NCBI GenBank assembly: GCA_001466705.2
Contig: LATX02000154.1
Location: 496,001 to 560,000 of the forward strand
Direction of reading: 5' to 3'
DNA: 64,000 nucleotides
Origin: Moniliophthora roreri
Taxonomy: Eukaryota; Basidiomycota; Agaricomycetes; Agaricales; Marasmiaceae
Shown here: positions 31,849 through 45,266 of the stretch, one piece after another
Layout of the letters: each line of letters begins with the position of its first letter
Numbering within the stretch: position 1 is the first letter of the stretch
Notes under the pieces: model-generated
Database searches by the model: none
Seen by the model: the letters and a program-made list of their open reading frames with translations, nothing else
Told to the model about the DNA's origin: nothing
Program-made: the position numbers and the translations under genes

Positions 31849-34800
31849 ATGGCTATCCTCCTTCCTGTGGCGTTAGCCCTTACTCTCATTCCTGTACGAG
31901 TTCTCGTCTTCCCTCGTTCCGTTCCACCGACTGACCGACCCTTCTTCCTTTACTTTAGTTTACAACTGCTTCAACCCACATTCGTTCAACCAACCTCAGG
32001 CATCGTCGCCAATCTATTCCGACCCAGCTTCCCGGAAACTGGACTCATCAAGGTTGCTACTCGTGAGTTCCCCGATCCCTTCCATGCCAAGGTCGGATAG
32101 CTAATGATCATACCTTGTGGTATCAGGGACAATGTTGGTGGCCGCTCTTTGAACGCTGCCGCATTCACGAGTAACAACAATATGACCATCGAAAATTGTA
32201 TTGCCTTCTGTGATTCGAAAAACCTCGTTTTTGCGGGCGTCGAGTTTGGTGACGAGTGCTGTACGTGACGATCATCTATCTTTTTCGGGCGTTTTTGAGT
32301 CTGCTGCTGTACTTCTCGAAATCGCTGTTATATCGGCCAATCACGTGTTGCCGTGCCGCTTGATACAGATCGCTGACATATTTTCATCATCTTCGTAGAT
32401 TGTGATAACAACATCCTCAATGGTGGTGCCAAGGTCGCTGCAACGGATTGTAACATGCCCTGTTCAGGCAGTAGCCGAGAGTTATGCGGAGCCGGGAACC
32501 GTCTCAACGTCTTTTGGAGCGGAAAGACACCCCCGCCACCACCCTCAATACCAGCCAAGGTCGGTAACTGGACATCGCTTGGATGTTACAGGCACGTGAT
32601 ATCATTTACTTACATTATCATCGGCTAACGGATCGCCAATAACTAGCGATGGAGGTCCTCGCACACTTACGCACGGAATGGCCATGGCAAACCCAACTAC
32701 GATTGAGGAGTGTACTTCTGCTTGCTTCAAAGCTGGTTATCGTTTTGCCGGAACTGAATTCGCCGCCGAATGCTGTAAGCCAGCTTCCCCAGCTAATCAT
32801 ATCTCAATTAACACCGAACCTGGACAGATTGTGACACGACCATATCAAATGGTGGCGCCCCTACACCCATTTCGGATTGTAACATGCCTTGTAATGGCAA
32901 CTCCTCGCAGTACTGTGGTGGTCCTAACAGAGTTCGTAACGGATTGAAGAGGCACATCAATCAATACTGAAATTGCCTATTACAGCTCACCCTCTACAAC
33001 TATACCGGTACCGATCTTCCTCCCATCACTGCTCCCGGAGGCGGAGGCGGAGGCGGTGGAGGCAACTCAGTATCTCCTATCAGCTCAGGCCTTCCAGGAA
33101 CGTGGAAATATGCCGCTTGTTATGTGTGAGTGTTGACATTAGCATATCATGTGCTGGCATCACCCTGATCGACTTTCAACAGCGACAATGCACATGGCCG
33201 TATCTTTGAGTTCGAGCAGACGCCAAGCCCTCAAAACACTATTCAGTCCTGCGTTGCAACGTGTCAAAGCAAAAACTTCACTGTAGCCGGCACTGAATTT
33301 GGCGTACGTATCCAAGTTTGCATCATGGTTTCCATTTGATTGACCCAATGCAAATGTTCAGACTGAATGCTGTAAGATCGACCGCTCAAATGTAACAACA
33401 AACACCATTTTCCTGACATATATCCCTTCCAGACTGTGGAAACCGACTTGTAAATGGTGCCGTAACTGCTGATGAATCTACCTGCAATATGGGTTGTGCA
33501 GGCAACGCGACGTACGTCCAAGCTTGAAATATCTCTGATTCCAGTTGATTGACAAGTGTCATCATTTTCTAGTCAAGCCTGTGGAGGACCAAATCGACTC
33601 GTAAGTCTTTCCTTTGGCTTATGCTATAAGCTTCTGGCTGACCGTCCTGAAGTCTGTTTATTCCTCGAATACTACCGTCACCACGCTTCCTATACCAGTT
33701 GCACTCAATTCCACTCTCCCAGGAGAGTGGACATACGCAGGGTGCCATACGTCAGTGTCTTCCGCCTAGGGCCTGTGATGATACTGAAATCATTTTCCAC
33801 AGTGATACTAATACACGAGTTCTGCCGTGGCAGATCATCTGGCCCACCAACAACACAGTTGAAGCCTGCTTGAACCAATGTCATGCATTCGGATACACTG
33901 CGGCTGGATTGGAGTACGGGCAAGAATGTTACTGTGGCGACAAAACTGACATTGCAGCAAACGGAGCTGTTCCTGCGCCAGAGTCTGAGTGTAGCATTCA
34001 GTGTCCTGGTGATCCGCTACACCTTTGTGGAGGAGGTGGGAGCCGCCGCCCCTTCTGCATGTTTGCCCTCTAAAATGTTATCGCCCTCAGGTCTCCGGCT
34101 ACAGCTATATACATGGGCGAGCGAAATCAATGTCTGGCACACACCTTCTAACATCGGGCGATACGAAGTAAGTTGGGTTTCGTTTGATCTTATGAACGAG
34201 TACTTATGGACACCAACTTAGTTTTTCATGCCTGGGTGAGCAGTTCGCATCAAACTTACTATCCCTTTAAATTGAATTCTCCTTCAGTGTTGTCGTTCCC
34301 TTGATCGCGACTCTTGGTATCAACAACAAGGTTACATTCCTCGAGAAGGGGGGTACTTCGTTAGTGGCCCGTGTTCTTTCTCGTTGCCGCGATAGCTCAT
34401 TTAGTCTGTAGGGAATTCGAAAACTCGACGGGCGCGTACGAGTTTGACCCTTCGCTGGCGCACAATTTCTCTGCGGCTTATCGCGAGATGCATGTCAAGA
34501 CCGACGTTTTCTGCGCTGGAAGCATCATCCTACCCGATAAAGCTGGCAGGCAAATCAATGTCGGAGGCTGGTCTCTTGATTCCACTTTCGGTGTCCGACT
34601 CTATACCCCTGACGGCGTTCCTGGTGTCAATGGTACCAACGATTGGGAAGAAGATGGCAAGCTGCTCAAATTGCAGGTATGATGATTCTGCCCAATTCAA
34701 CGTCAAGACCGCCTTCTTACCCTTATCCGTGCAGCGTGGTCGGTGGTATCCTACAGCAGCCATGCTTCCAAACGGTTCCATCTTGATCGTCGGTGGAGAA

Positions 34801-36292
34801 ATCGGAAGCAATGACAAGCCGCAGCCTAATCTTGAGATCCTCCCTAAGCCTGAAGGTGGCGACACTGTCCTTGAACTAGACTGGCTTGCTCGTACCGATC
34901 CATGGAATCTCTATCCCTTCATTACTATTCTTCCCAGTGGACATGTTTTCATTGGTAAGTATCGTTTTCTCGGCCAATTTGTATCTCACTGACGGTGGGC
35001 CCCAGCTTACTATAATGAAGCACGGATCCTCGATGCGAAAACGTTCGAAACCATCAAGACGCTCCCAAATATCCCAGCCGCAGTCAACAATTGTAAGCTT
35101 GTGCACATTGAATGGAACACTACCAATGGGTATACTCACTTTACGGTTCTTTTCAGTCGATGGAGGTCGCACATATCCGCTTGAAGGCTCGATGATGTTG
35201 TTCCCACAACACGCACCTTACAACCAGCCTCTTCGTGTCATTTTGTGTGGTGGCTCCACTCCTGTAAGTTCAAGTTCCTTTAAATGAGCCTCCTTACTGA
35301 CACCGATTTCTCAGGGTCCTGGTATGCACTCAATCACCTTGAATGAGTTCGGGCCTTCTTTCTGACACTACTTTACAGCCCATGTACTTGACAACTGTGT
35401 TTCCATTGAACCCGAGGCGGCCAACCCAACATGGACGATAGAGCGCATGGTATGCCTTCATTCTCTACACGCGTCTACCCGCCATGGCTAACGCAGCTTC
35501 TAGCCGTCGAGACGTGTGCTGTCTTGCATGGTTGCCCTTCCAGACGGTACATTTATGATCTTGAATGGTGCCAAGGAAGGAGTGGCTGGGTTCGGACTAG
35601 CTTCAGATCCCAATCTCAATGCTGTGCTCTACGATCCTACTCTTCCCATTGGCCAACGGTTCTCCATCCTCAACAACACCATCGTTCCGCGTATGTACCA
35701 TTCCGAAGCTATCTTGCTTGCCGATGGGCGCGTCTTGGTCTCAGGTTCAGACCCCCAGACACCAGGCTTTGACGAAGAAATGCGAGTTGAGGTGGGTTGT
35801 GACATCCAGTCGACTATCAAACGCGCTATTAACGATGTCTCACTAGGTCTATATTCCTCCCTATCTCAACGAAGGCCGAACTCAGCCCGAGTACACTCTA
35901 CCTAACCATGACTGGGCGTATGGTGGATCGTACACTATCACCAACGTCAAACTTCACCACGGGACAACATCAACATTAAGGGTCTCTCTTGTTGCCGGCA
36001 TGTCATCAACATAACATCATGTTGCATGAGACTCACGATGCTTCCAGCCGTCTCAAGCACCCACGGAAACACAATGGGAAGCCGAACGATATTCCCAGCG
36101 TTCTCATGTTCAGGAACGACTTGTACTATCACGGCACCTCCAAATGTGAACGTATCGCCTCCTGGTTGGCACCAGCTTTTCATCCTCGACGGGCCGACAC
36201 CTTCCCATTCCCAATGGGTCCGAATTGGTGGGGATCCCGCACAGCTGGGTAACTGGCCACAACTCCCCGGATTCACTCCACCTGGCATGTAA
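31849..36292 (+). CDS. WSC-domain copper radical oxidase (glyoxal oxidase type, AA5_1)
   Basis: This is an extracellular enzyme type that oxidises small aldehydes or related substrates and releases H2O2. A signal peptide ([15 protein letters not shown] plus FTTAS after the first intron) is followed by four WSC carbohydrate-binding-type domains. Each has the Cys pattern, for example [14 protein letters not shown], then ECYCGN or ECYCGDK, and CGGPNR. The glyoxal-oxidase N-domain starts near GRYEFFMPG. Likely copper and radical ligands are the Cys in [14 protein letters not shown] (Cys-Tyr crosslink), the Tyr in [14 protein letters not shown], the Tyr-His in [14 protein letters not shown] and the His in [11 protein letters not shown]. 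The DUF1929-type C-domain ends [10 protein letters not shown]. It has many short introns. It lies tail-to-tail with a paralogue 374 bp away. The exact substrate is unknown. All key residues are present, so activity is plausible. Confidence 0.92.
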
Positions 36293-36666
36293 TTTTATCT
36301 CCTCCTTAAGCGTTTTTTTTTTCTGGGTTCTGTGTACGTTTGCTTCGGACTTCTAAACTATCCTGTCATTATCCTCGTTTGCTAAACAAACAACGTATGC
36401 CTCGAACTTTATTAATTTGGGCGAAACTGTATACTACTTTGGCTTTAGCATAGTAGTGTAAACCTTCCTTTCCTTAAAATTGTGGCACGGATGACTGCAT
36501 ACACTGGTATTACTTATGATTCGGTAGAATGATCCCTCGTGTAACTAGTATATCCAAGTTGCGAAGACATTCCTTTTTTTAGTCACCTGTACGCGGCAAG
36601 TGTTACCAAAGTCTAACTTTATGTTATTGCGTAAACTTATCAAGTCCGAACGCAGCAAAAATCGAA
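36293..36666. other. Shared 3' region between convergent copper radical oxidases
   Basis: This 374-bp AT-rich segment separates the two stop codons (36290-36292 and 36669-36667). It must hold the 3' ends of both genes. No coding frame is supported. Confidence 0.5.
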
Positions 36667-39600
36667 TCACATTCCCGGAGGAGTAAAACCTGGCTGCTGG
36701 GGCCAGTTCCCCAACTGTGCAGGATCACCCCCAATGCGGACCCACTGCGAGTGCGAAGGTGTAGGCCCGTCCAAAATGAAGAGTTGATGCCAACCAGGAG
36801 GGGAGACGAAGGCATTCGGCGGTGCGGTGACTGTACACGTCGTTTTGACGCAAGAAAACGCAGGGAAAATGGTACGACTACCCATCGTATTGCCATGAGT
36901 GCTGGAAGTAGCTAGTAAAACTAGTTAGCTAACGTAACTATTCGTCTGTAGTGGCACATACCTGCAATTAGAGATATTCTTATATCTTGAACGCTACCGT
37001 GATATAATTTGATATCGGAAAGCACATATTGCTGCCCATACTGCCAGTCATTCTGCTGCAAACTAAACCGGGGTTGGCGAAGGCCTTGGCTTGAATACGG
37101 TGGAACATAAACCTGAGACAGGTTGTTAGTTGAGGGTGGTGCTGCCAACAAGAATGGACTGACTTCGATACGATATTCCTCGCTGAACCCGTCCGTCTGT
37201 GGATCCGAACCGGACACAAGGACTCTTCCATCTGGAAGAAGTGTCGCCTCCGAGTGATAAAGGCGAGGGACGATTGTACTGTTCAAGATGGATATCCTTT
37301 GCCTGATGGGCTGGGAAGGATCATAGAGCAGGGCATCGAGGTTGGGTTCGGAAGCCAGATTAAAACCGGCAATACCTTTCTGCGCTCCATTTAGGATTAA
37401 AAACGTTCCGTCCGGTAGGGCAGTTATGCATGGCATAACACGTTGAGATGGCTGGAAAACTTTGCTGTGAGACTCCGGATATAATAAAAGCCAGTAACAT
37501 ACCATTCGCTCTATTATCCAGCTAGGATCATCTGCTTCAGGTTGTATTGAGACGCAATTATCGAGTGGAACAAAGGCAGCTGGAGTAGTTCTGACTGAGT
37601 ACCTTCCGCAGTATAATATGGATGAAACCCACACCTGCTCCTCCACAAATTAACACTGTTAGCTGAGAATAGGGAGGATGCTGTGGAAAAACCACGAGTG
37701 ATCCTTCTAAAGGGTACGAACGGCCTCCTTCAACTATATTACGGATGAGCATTATTCAGTAACCTCGAGAGAAACTGACGGTTGTTTACTGCGCCAGGTA
37801 TGTTCGGTAAGACCCTGACGGTCTCGAATGAATGAGCATCGAGAATACGAGCCTCGTTGTAGTATGCTGATATCCATGGTCGTAAGCTCCGTGTGTCACG
37901 GTGGTCTCGGACGACTACTACATACCAACAAATAAGCGGCCACTTGGAAGGACAACAACAAAAGGGTACAAGTTGTTAGGATCCGTGCGATTCAGCCAAT
38001 CCAGATCCACGACATAACCACCTTCAGGCTTAGGAAGGATCTCGAGGTTGGGTTGGGCTGCGGCATTGCTGCCCACCTCACCCCCTACCACTAATACAGA
38101 ACCGTTCGGTAGCATAGCGGCTGTTGGATACCAGCGTGGACGCTGACACAATGTGTTAGTGGAACGTAGTGAGAGACAAAAAGTCCGCCCACCTGTAAGC
38201 TTAGTAAATTGACATCTTCCTCCCAGTCGTTGGTCGAGTTCTTGCCGGGTGCACCATCCGGAGTATATAGCCTCACTCCACTCAAACTATCAGCGCTCCA
38301 TCCTGACCGCAATATGTTAGCCTCTGGTAGCTATGGGATGGAAAATTCCTGACCTCCGACGTTCAGTTGCCTCCCAGCTTTGTCAGGTAGAATGATGCTG
38401 CCTGAGCAAAATACGTCCGTTTTGACGTGCATTTCACGCCATGCGCGCCTGCTATCGTAAGCTAAGCTAAGGTCGAGTTCGTATGCCCCCGTGGAATTCG
38501 GAGGTCTGCAGTAACTCAATTGAATGCAGCTGCAAACGGAAACGTGAACAGGGCTCACCCAGTTCCTGCTTTTTCTAAGAATGTAACCTTGTTATTGATT
38601 CCTACAGTAGCAATCAGAGGCACCACAACTCTACGAGTTAAATATATTAGTGGCGTTTACTCAAGCTGGCATAGGCTTGACTTACCCAGGGACTGAAGAG
38701 CAGGGCGGTGACATGAATCAGTGAGAAATCAACGCAGTTCAACTCAATCTTACCGAAAAACTGGAAAAGTTCAGAACGGTAAATATCACTGAGTGTCAAG
38801 CCCTTACCTCGTAACGACCTGTAATCGTCGGTTTGTGCCAAACGTTAACTGTCCCATTCCATGTGTACATATTCATTCGTAGATTTGATCCACAGTAGTG
38901 TGTAGCATCTCCAGAACAAACAGTTGAACATTCTGACTCGGGTACCTTGTGACCGCCTCTGGGTACTATATCGAAGCTATCACCGCAATCTAAGAAGGCA
39001 TTAATTTGTCGAATCAAAAATCTATGAACCATGGTACGAACAGCATTCTTCGCCATATTCTAGGCCAGCTGCTGTGTAACCAAATGCAGCACATTGGTCG
39101 AGACAACCCGAAACTGTGTTGTTCTTGTCCCAAATTTTCCAGGGTAGGACACGCGTATCGTTATCGCTGCAGTGAACCCATGAGCAAGAGCTCCGATAAA
39201 ATTCTGCAGAGACATACCTGTAGCAGCCGTCATAGCCCCATTTTCCGGGAAGGTCCGTTGATTGAGCTATGGGTACTGGGAGAGCCGTTATCTTGACAGA
39301 GGAAGTATATATCGACAAACGGTCACCAGCTCCGCAGGCCTGACTAGTCCAACTGTTAGCGAGCTCAAGCCGCTAAGAAAGCGTTGCCTTACCTCAAGTT
39401 ACCGGAGCAACCCATATTGCACAAAGAATCGTCCACCTTCGCCGCACCGTTGGTGAGTCTCCCACCACAGTCTATACATTCCATGAGATGCGAGCTACTC
39501 GGAAAGTAAGAAACAACTGACAACACTCGCTCTACGCATCAAACTCGTTCAGGAAGATTCAAACTGACTGAGAAACCTACTCACCCCGTATTCCATTCCG

Positions 39601-40467
39601 GCCACCGTCAAGTTTAGCTTGTCGCACGTCGAAATACACTTCTCAATCGTAGCGTTCTTATCAGAACCAGCAGAGTGTTCCATTATGCGACCGTGGGCAT
39701 TGTCGCTGCAAGTGAAAGACTATTTAGAACATAGAACGGATCTCTGAGGATGTCACTATATCACTTACACGTAGCATCCAGCGTATTTCCACGTTCCAGG
39801 AAGCCCAGAAGTCACTGGCAGAAGAGCAGGTGTTCCTTGCGAAGCTCCGCCCGTATTGACATTGCCTGGGGACTCAGTCGGCAGGTCAACACCTGTGTAG
39901 TTGAAGATATTAACTCTGTTAGGACCACCACAGTACTGCGAGGAGTTGCCATTACAAGGCATGTTGCACTCGTTCAACGGGGCCGATGTTGCGTTCGACA
40001 GGGTGCTAGCACAGTCTAGAAAGTGAGACGTCAATGATGTTTGAGAAAGGGTGGACGTATCAAGGACATACAGCATTCAACTGCGTATTCAGCTCCGGCG
40101 AATCTATATCCGGCATCGAAACATGCTTTTGTGCAGATCTCGATAGTATTGTTGACCACAGGCATACCGACCGGAAGGACACGGGCGTTCGGAAGCTCCC
40201 TAATGATTAGGGAAGTCAACAGTATATTATACTCAAAATGAAGGAGAATACATACTGATAACATCCAAGAGCAGTCCAGTTTCCAGACGTGCTGGCCACT
40301 AAACTGACCTTCCGGAACGACCCATACCGTTGGATGTCTGGATGGCCATTCGCAGACCAGAAAAGCTGTCAAGTGTCGGACGTCAGATATACGCCTAAAA
40401 GTGCGATAGAGGAGTAGCATACGTGGATCAGAAATCCAACAAGAGGAGTTCCTCGTCGCGAAAGCAT
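36667..40467 (-). CDS. WSC-domain copper radical oxidase, paralogue 2 (AA5_1)
   Basis: This is a paralogue of the plus-strand oxidase. On minus it begins at 40467 with [15 protein letters not shown], then, after a short intron, [10 protein letters not shown], a probable signal peptide. Three WSC domains follow instead of four ([47 protein letters not shown]). The catalytic part retains [57 protein letters not shown] and [11 protein letters not shown], so the Cys, both Tyr and both His expected for copper radical oxidases are in place. The C-terminus ends [11 protein letters not shown] with TGA at 36669-36667. The last 40 residues are nearly identical to paralogue 1, although the DNA differs at many third positions. 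It is secreted and probably H2O2-forming; the substrate is unknown. Confidence 0.92.
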
Positions 40468-41716
40468 GAAAGAAAGAAAAGGTGAAGGTTGGTACTTGAG
40501 GGTGAAAAATTTAGTCGAACACAGCTGTTAAGAGAGCTACCGGTCATCAAAAATTCATCGAGGAAGCAAAAGTCTAAATATCTACTTTGCTTGAATTGGC
40601 AGCTGAAAAACCAAAAACCTTTGTGAATCCCGGAGCATTATGCCTTCTGGTACCTGTTCGCAAGGGAGATTGAGTGAAGTCTAGACACTTGGAAGGAACC
40701 AAACCGACACGTCGGAGAACCAAAGTAATATCCTGAAAAGGATTACGATTCTCTTCCATTCCCTCCCACAAAAAAAAAAAACTCCAGTTGAAGATGAGTA
40801 CAGTCATTCCGCTCACAAGAGGCCGATTTTTGCGCAAGCTCAGCGGCCTTGATGGAGCAATTTTCAGCCAAAGCATCCGTTGATGAGAATTCTACAAAAC
40901 TTGTGAGCCGTGATAGTGCTAGACGCATATAGCTCAGGTCAGATACCCCAGAAGCTGTTCCATCCGAGATGGACTCGGGGCCTGAGGTACTAAAATGATG
41001 GTCCCCGGGTTTATTCGCCGCTCCTGCTTAGAGGACAGACTACGTCGACATCGGATATCAGACAAGCGAGTATGCAAATACGAGAACAAGGTCGGGGGAA
41101 AAATGCCACGAGGAGCGTCGTTGGAGTGTCTTCTGTAACAACAGTGCCTTTCGTTCTAGTCGGTTGCGTTTATACCGCAACTGCTGGCACCCCTTCCACC
41201 CGACTTCAATTTGATCCATTAAGCCCGAGCATCGCGATTTTTGGAAGGAAAATTTTTTTGAGGAACGGCATGTGATGGTGGTGGTGACACTGATGGTGAC
41301 GAGCAAGCCAAAAAAAAAATTTTTTTTTGCGACGTGGCCATGATGCCACATGGCATATCGCGTCGAGATCCATGTATTCATGATACCAAGTCTAGTAGGA
41401 TTACCTACTTGAAAGTCCAACAGTGTACACGTTTTTGGCAGCGGCGGTACAGCAAGAGTATACAGAAAGAAAAATTATGCAGGGTATTGTACGTCGTCTA
41501 TGAATTTTTGAAAATAAAATAACACGGAACCGCAGTACAGTCCGTAAAACTATAGTTTAACAAGCAACAAGCAACAAGGTGTCCATAATACACCCAGCCA
41601 AAAAGCCCAAAAAGCGTCAATGATAAGGAACGATAATGCACAATGAATGTCAGCTAAAAAGAACGGATAACGATATGTGTTACAATCAAAACTCTTGTTC
41701 TTGCGGGAGCGAGTGT
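40468..41716. other. Intergenic, no supported gene
   Basis: This stretch holds the promoter of copper radical oxidase 2 and the 3' flank of the glycosyltransferase gene. Short A and T runs occur near 40770 and 41310-41330. No supported coding frame. Confidence 0.4.
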
Positions 41717-44700
41717 TCAATACGAGAATATCATCAACCAGGGGTTAAGGACAACCTGCAGGGGATTTAGTAAAGATCCCATGGGTCATGATCTAGTAAA
41801 ACTCACTGGGAAGAGCAGATGTCCAGCTGTAACGATAGCAAGGGGAACAATGATAGCCCACGAAGAACCGGGAATGCGCCACCCTTCCGGAATCAAGGGC
41901 AGAGACAGGACAATCATACCTGCAATGGTAAGTGTTCCAGCGATGATAATAGGCCAGTAACGCTTCCATATCCGTGGTACTTCAATGAAAAAGTTTGAGC
42001 GCTCGACTTCCTGTGGTAGCAGTTAGCATGTTGACAAATACACCGAGATGCCGACGGACCTTCTTCGTAGCTTCCCATTTTATGTTGTAAGAGAACATGT
42101 GTGCCAGGAGAGCGGTGGTAAGATGGACACTGAGTCCGGCGAAGAAGAAGAAGCTAGAGAACCCACGTCAGCAACAAGGTGCGCCAAGGCACAAAGAGAA
42201 TTACGCACAAGAAAGGTACCCAAGTGAAATTCTCGATGAAGGATGCAAACAGGTTCCGTTGTCCGAGGCGGTATTCAAGAAGAGTATAGCCAATGCTACC
42301 CGCGCCAGGGAAAACAATAGTGCAAGCCAGCCAAATCTCAAAAGACTTCATGTAGTATCCATCAGTGTCGAAAGCCCAGCCGAGCATCAAGTAATTCATG
42401 ATGGCGAGCAACGCGGATGCGGCGATACCATAGTACGAAAACATGTAAGCCATCATGGTGATCTTGTAGTGCACTGGCGCATTTGACCAAATAAATGTCC
42501 GCAGTTGCTTTGTGATAGGTCCCATACGCCACCAACGAACAAGAGGGTTGAAGATGAGTTCGTTACAACCTGCAGGCACAAATTTGAGACGCATTGCACT
42601 AAACTATAGACGGCGACATACCGTAAGAATACTTTTGCCATCTGTTCAATTCATCATCGACCGTGAGCGAGACACCCTCCTTAAAGCCACCTTCCGAGTA
42701 CGTAGCCCAACGAATGATATAACCCTTCAACTATGGCAAAAAGTTGGCGCAACTTCCAAAAAAGGGTAGCAGTGGTTTCCATACCTGAAGTCGGAGAGCC
42801 ATATCAAAGTCTTCCGAGACGTTGGACTCGGACCAGATCTTCTTGACACCGTCATCAGGATCGACGAAAGCAGCATCTTGGATGGCAGACCACCGAAGGA
42901 ACGCGTTATGTCCGACGAAAGGCGCTACCTCTCCATTAGCACAACCCATAGATATACACTTGTTGATTCTGCGGGTAAAGTGCGCGATACCGTTCTCAAA
43001 ATAATGGTGTGCAACCTGCATGACATCTGTCGGGGAAAAAAAAAAAAAAAAAAAAAGAACAGAGATATTCAATATGACGCCCTCGATTGACAGATTTTCG
43101 ATTCCTACCAGATTCATGTTGAATGATAGCAACGTCTGGACACTCTGCCAGTTCCCGAGCGGCGTCTCGGAAACAATCCTATGATAGGAGATCAGTTTGA
43201 TAGTTTGAGTGCGTTAGCAACGAACAGACGTACTTCGGGAACCACGGTGTCAGCGTCACAGATGAGAATGATATCTCCAACTCGCAAGGACTTTCCATTA
43301 CAAGCCCAAGGTCTCCATCTTTTCCCACTTTGCTCATAGACATCTTCGATGGCCATCTGCAGCGCCTTATCCTCCAAAAGCTGTCCACCAAGATCTAGTT
43401 GGCCTCCCTTCTCCTGTGCTTCGAGTTCTAGAATCTTTTCTTCCATTTTGAGTGAAAGCGCCAGTCCATAATTCATGTTTGAGGCCTTTGAATTATTCAT
43501 GTCAGTGGGATAATTCAATATCGAAGAGAGCTGATCATTCAATACCTTCTTGAAACGACCTGCTCGTTTGTAACCATCAGGGTCATTAGAGTGGGGCGGA
43601 CGAGCAACCCAGCCAATGTTGTGATTGGCATAGAACTGAATCCTCTTCTCTCGCTCTTCGGGACTGACGAGTTGAAGACCGTCATCATGAACGAAAATGG
43701 CAGAAGTTCCTCCTTGTCGAGCATAAGTCTGCATAGCTTTCTTGAGAGAATTGACTGAGGGGGTTCTATAGAAGTAAATGCTTTGTAAGTAAACCTTATC
43801 CTCCGGGCGGAAACGACCAAGCGCAAGCGAAAAAGTTTAATGGGTCCGATCGAGAACGGGGAAGACTGGGTATAAGGTTACAACTTACATGGTCTCCTCC
43901 AAGCTTTCCTTGTACACCGGAAGTTCGATAGTTACGTGGGGCAGTTGAGAGTCGACTTCGGGGTTGGGTTGAGGGGGAATTGCAGAGTAGTAATGAGAGT
44001 TTTCATGATACTGGGCAACAGGCCCAATCCTGTACACTTGTCAGCACTGGGAGGGCGAGGAATGAGGCAAAAGGAAACTTACACAAAGGATATATTGGTG
44101 ATCACTTGGAGCGCAAAGAACTGTGGGGGCGTACTGAGGAACAGCCGCGGGGGACAAGAAGCGTCGAGATACTCACCAGTGAAACGCAACAAAGGAAAGG
44201 GGCAGTGACAAGCAAGGCAAATCGTTCATAGTGCCCATCCAACCGCCATTCCTGCAAAAGGGTCGACAAGCCGGAACCAACGAAAACTTGAGAACCTGTG
44301 AGTTCAAAGGTTCATCATTGAAGATTGAATGAAGACATACAGATAGAGAGTGCGGCTCCAAGGCCGGCGTAGACAGGGGCGTAAAGCCGGATAGGTCGAG
44401 GTGTCTTTGTACCCTTCTCCACATCAGTAACGACAGGTGTTTTCTCTTGCAACTTCCAACTCCAACTCCATTTCGATTTCGGCTTGGGTACTGCAGGTGC
44501 CGGCGGGGGAACAGATTCTTCCACTGGAGCTGTGGCCTTGTCATTTAGGTTAACATCCGAAGCCGCGGTAGAGGGAGCGATAGTCGAAGTAACAGAGGGA
44601 AGAGTGGCATAGGAAGAAAAGGTACTGCGAGCGCGCCATACGAGTTTCATGAGCTTGGATTCGAACTCTGAACAAAGATTGACGATATTATCAAGATCGT

Positions 44701-45266
44701 CCGACCAGACGATAAGCACACGTTCATCGCGCTAGACAATGATGAGCAAGGTAGATTGAACAGCCAGCGTGCGACATACTATAAAGGCACCACACTGCTC
44801 CTTGTCCGCTCCAGATAACTGACTCATAGTCTCCAAGATCTGTATCCGGGTACTCCTCTCGAGTTCGAGAGCATCGGCGTCGTCGGCCCTGCATGAAAGA
44901 GATTAGATAAAGAGTAGTATGGCAGGCAGGACAAACGAAAAGGATCTTACGCAGTAGCAAGCGCTGCATGAACAGCAGCACTACGCACTTTAACCGCGAC
45001 CAAAGGATTAAGGGCACGAACGGCGGCCTCAAACGGAATCAAGAAACGATTCTCATATGGAAAGACTCGAAAATGCCCTTGATCTACGCGAAGACAAACA
45101 CCAGCCGATACGTTCTCGGCAGTGGGTTTGAACCAGGCATCACCTTGGGTCTGTATGAAAGAAATAAAAACTTTGAATCCTACACCGTATATGAAGAAGC
45201 GGAAGAGAGACAACTTACACGAGCCCAGATATAATGAAGAACGGCATCGTAATTGTCGTAGTCCAT
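41717..45266 (-). CDS. Membrane glycosyltransferase family 2 protein
   Basis: This is a processive-type GT2 enzyme expected to make a cell-wall or extracellular polysaccharide at the plasma membrane. On minus it starts at 45266 with MDYDNYDAVLHYIWAR and ends LNPWLMIFSY after an intron near 41760-41810. It has about 300 N-terminal residues (including RDERVLIVWSDDLDNIVNL) and a Pro/Lys-rich linker. A transmembrane pair follows, then the catalytic part: VTIELPVYKESLEETM, FVHDDGLQL, the Asp-x-Asp block ILICDADTVVPEDC, NVSEDFDMALRLQ and NRWQKYSYGC. Several membrane helices come after it (YMFSYYGIAASALLAIMNYL; WRIPGSSWAIIVPLAIV region). The layout resembles the fungal GT2 family whose Zymoseptoria member ZtGT2 supports hyphal growth on solid surfaces; that link is from memory and needs a search. 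A long T tract (minus) sits just before one acceptor, near 43036. Confidence 0.88.
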
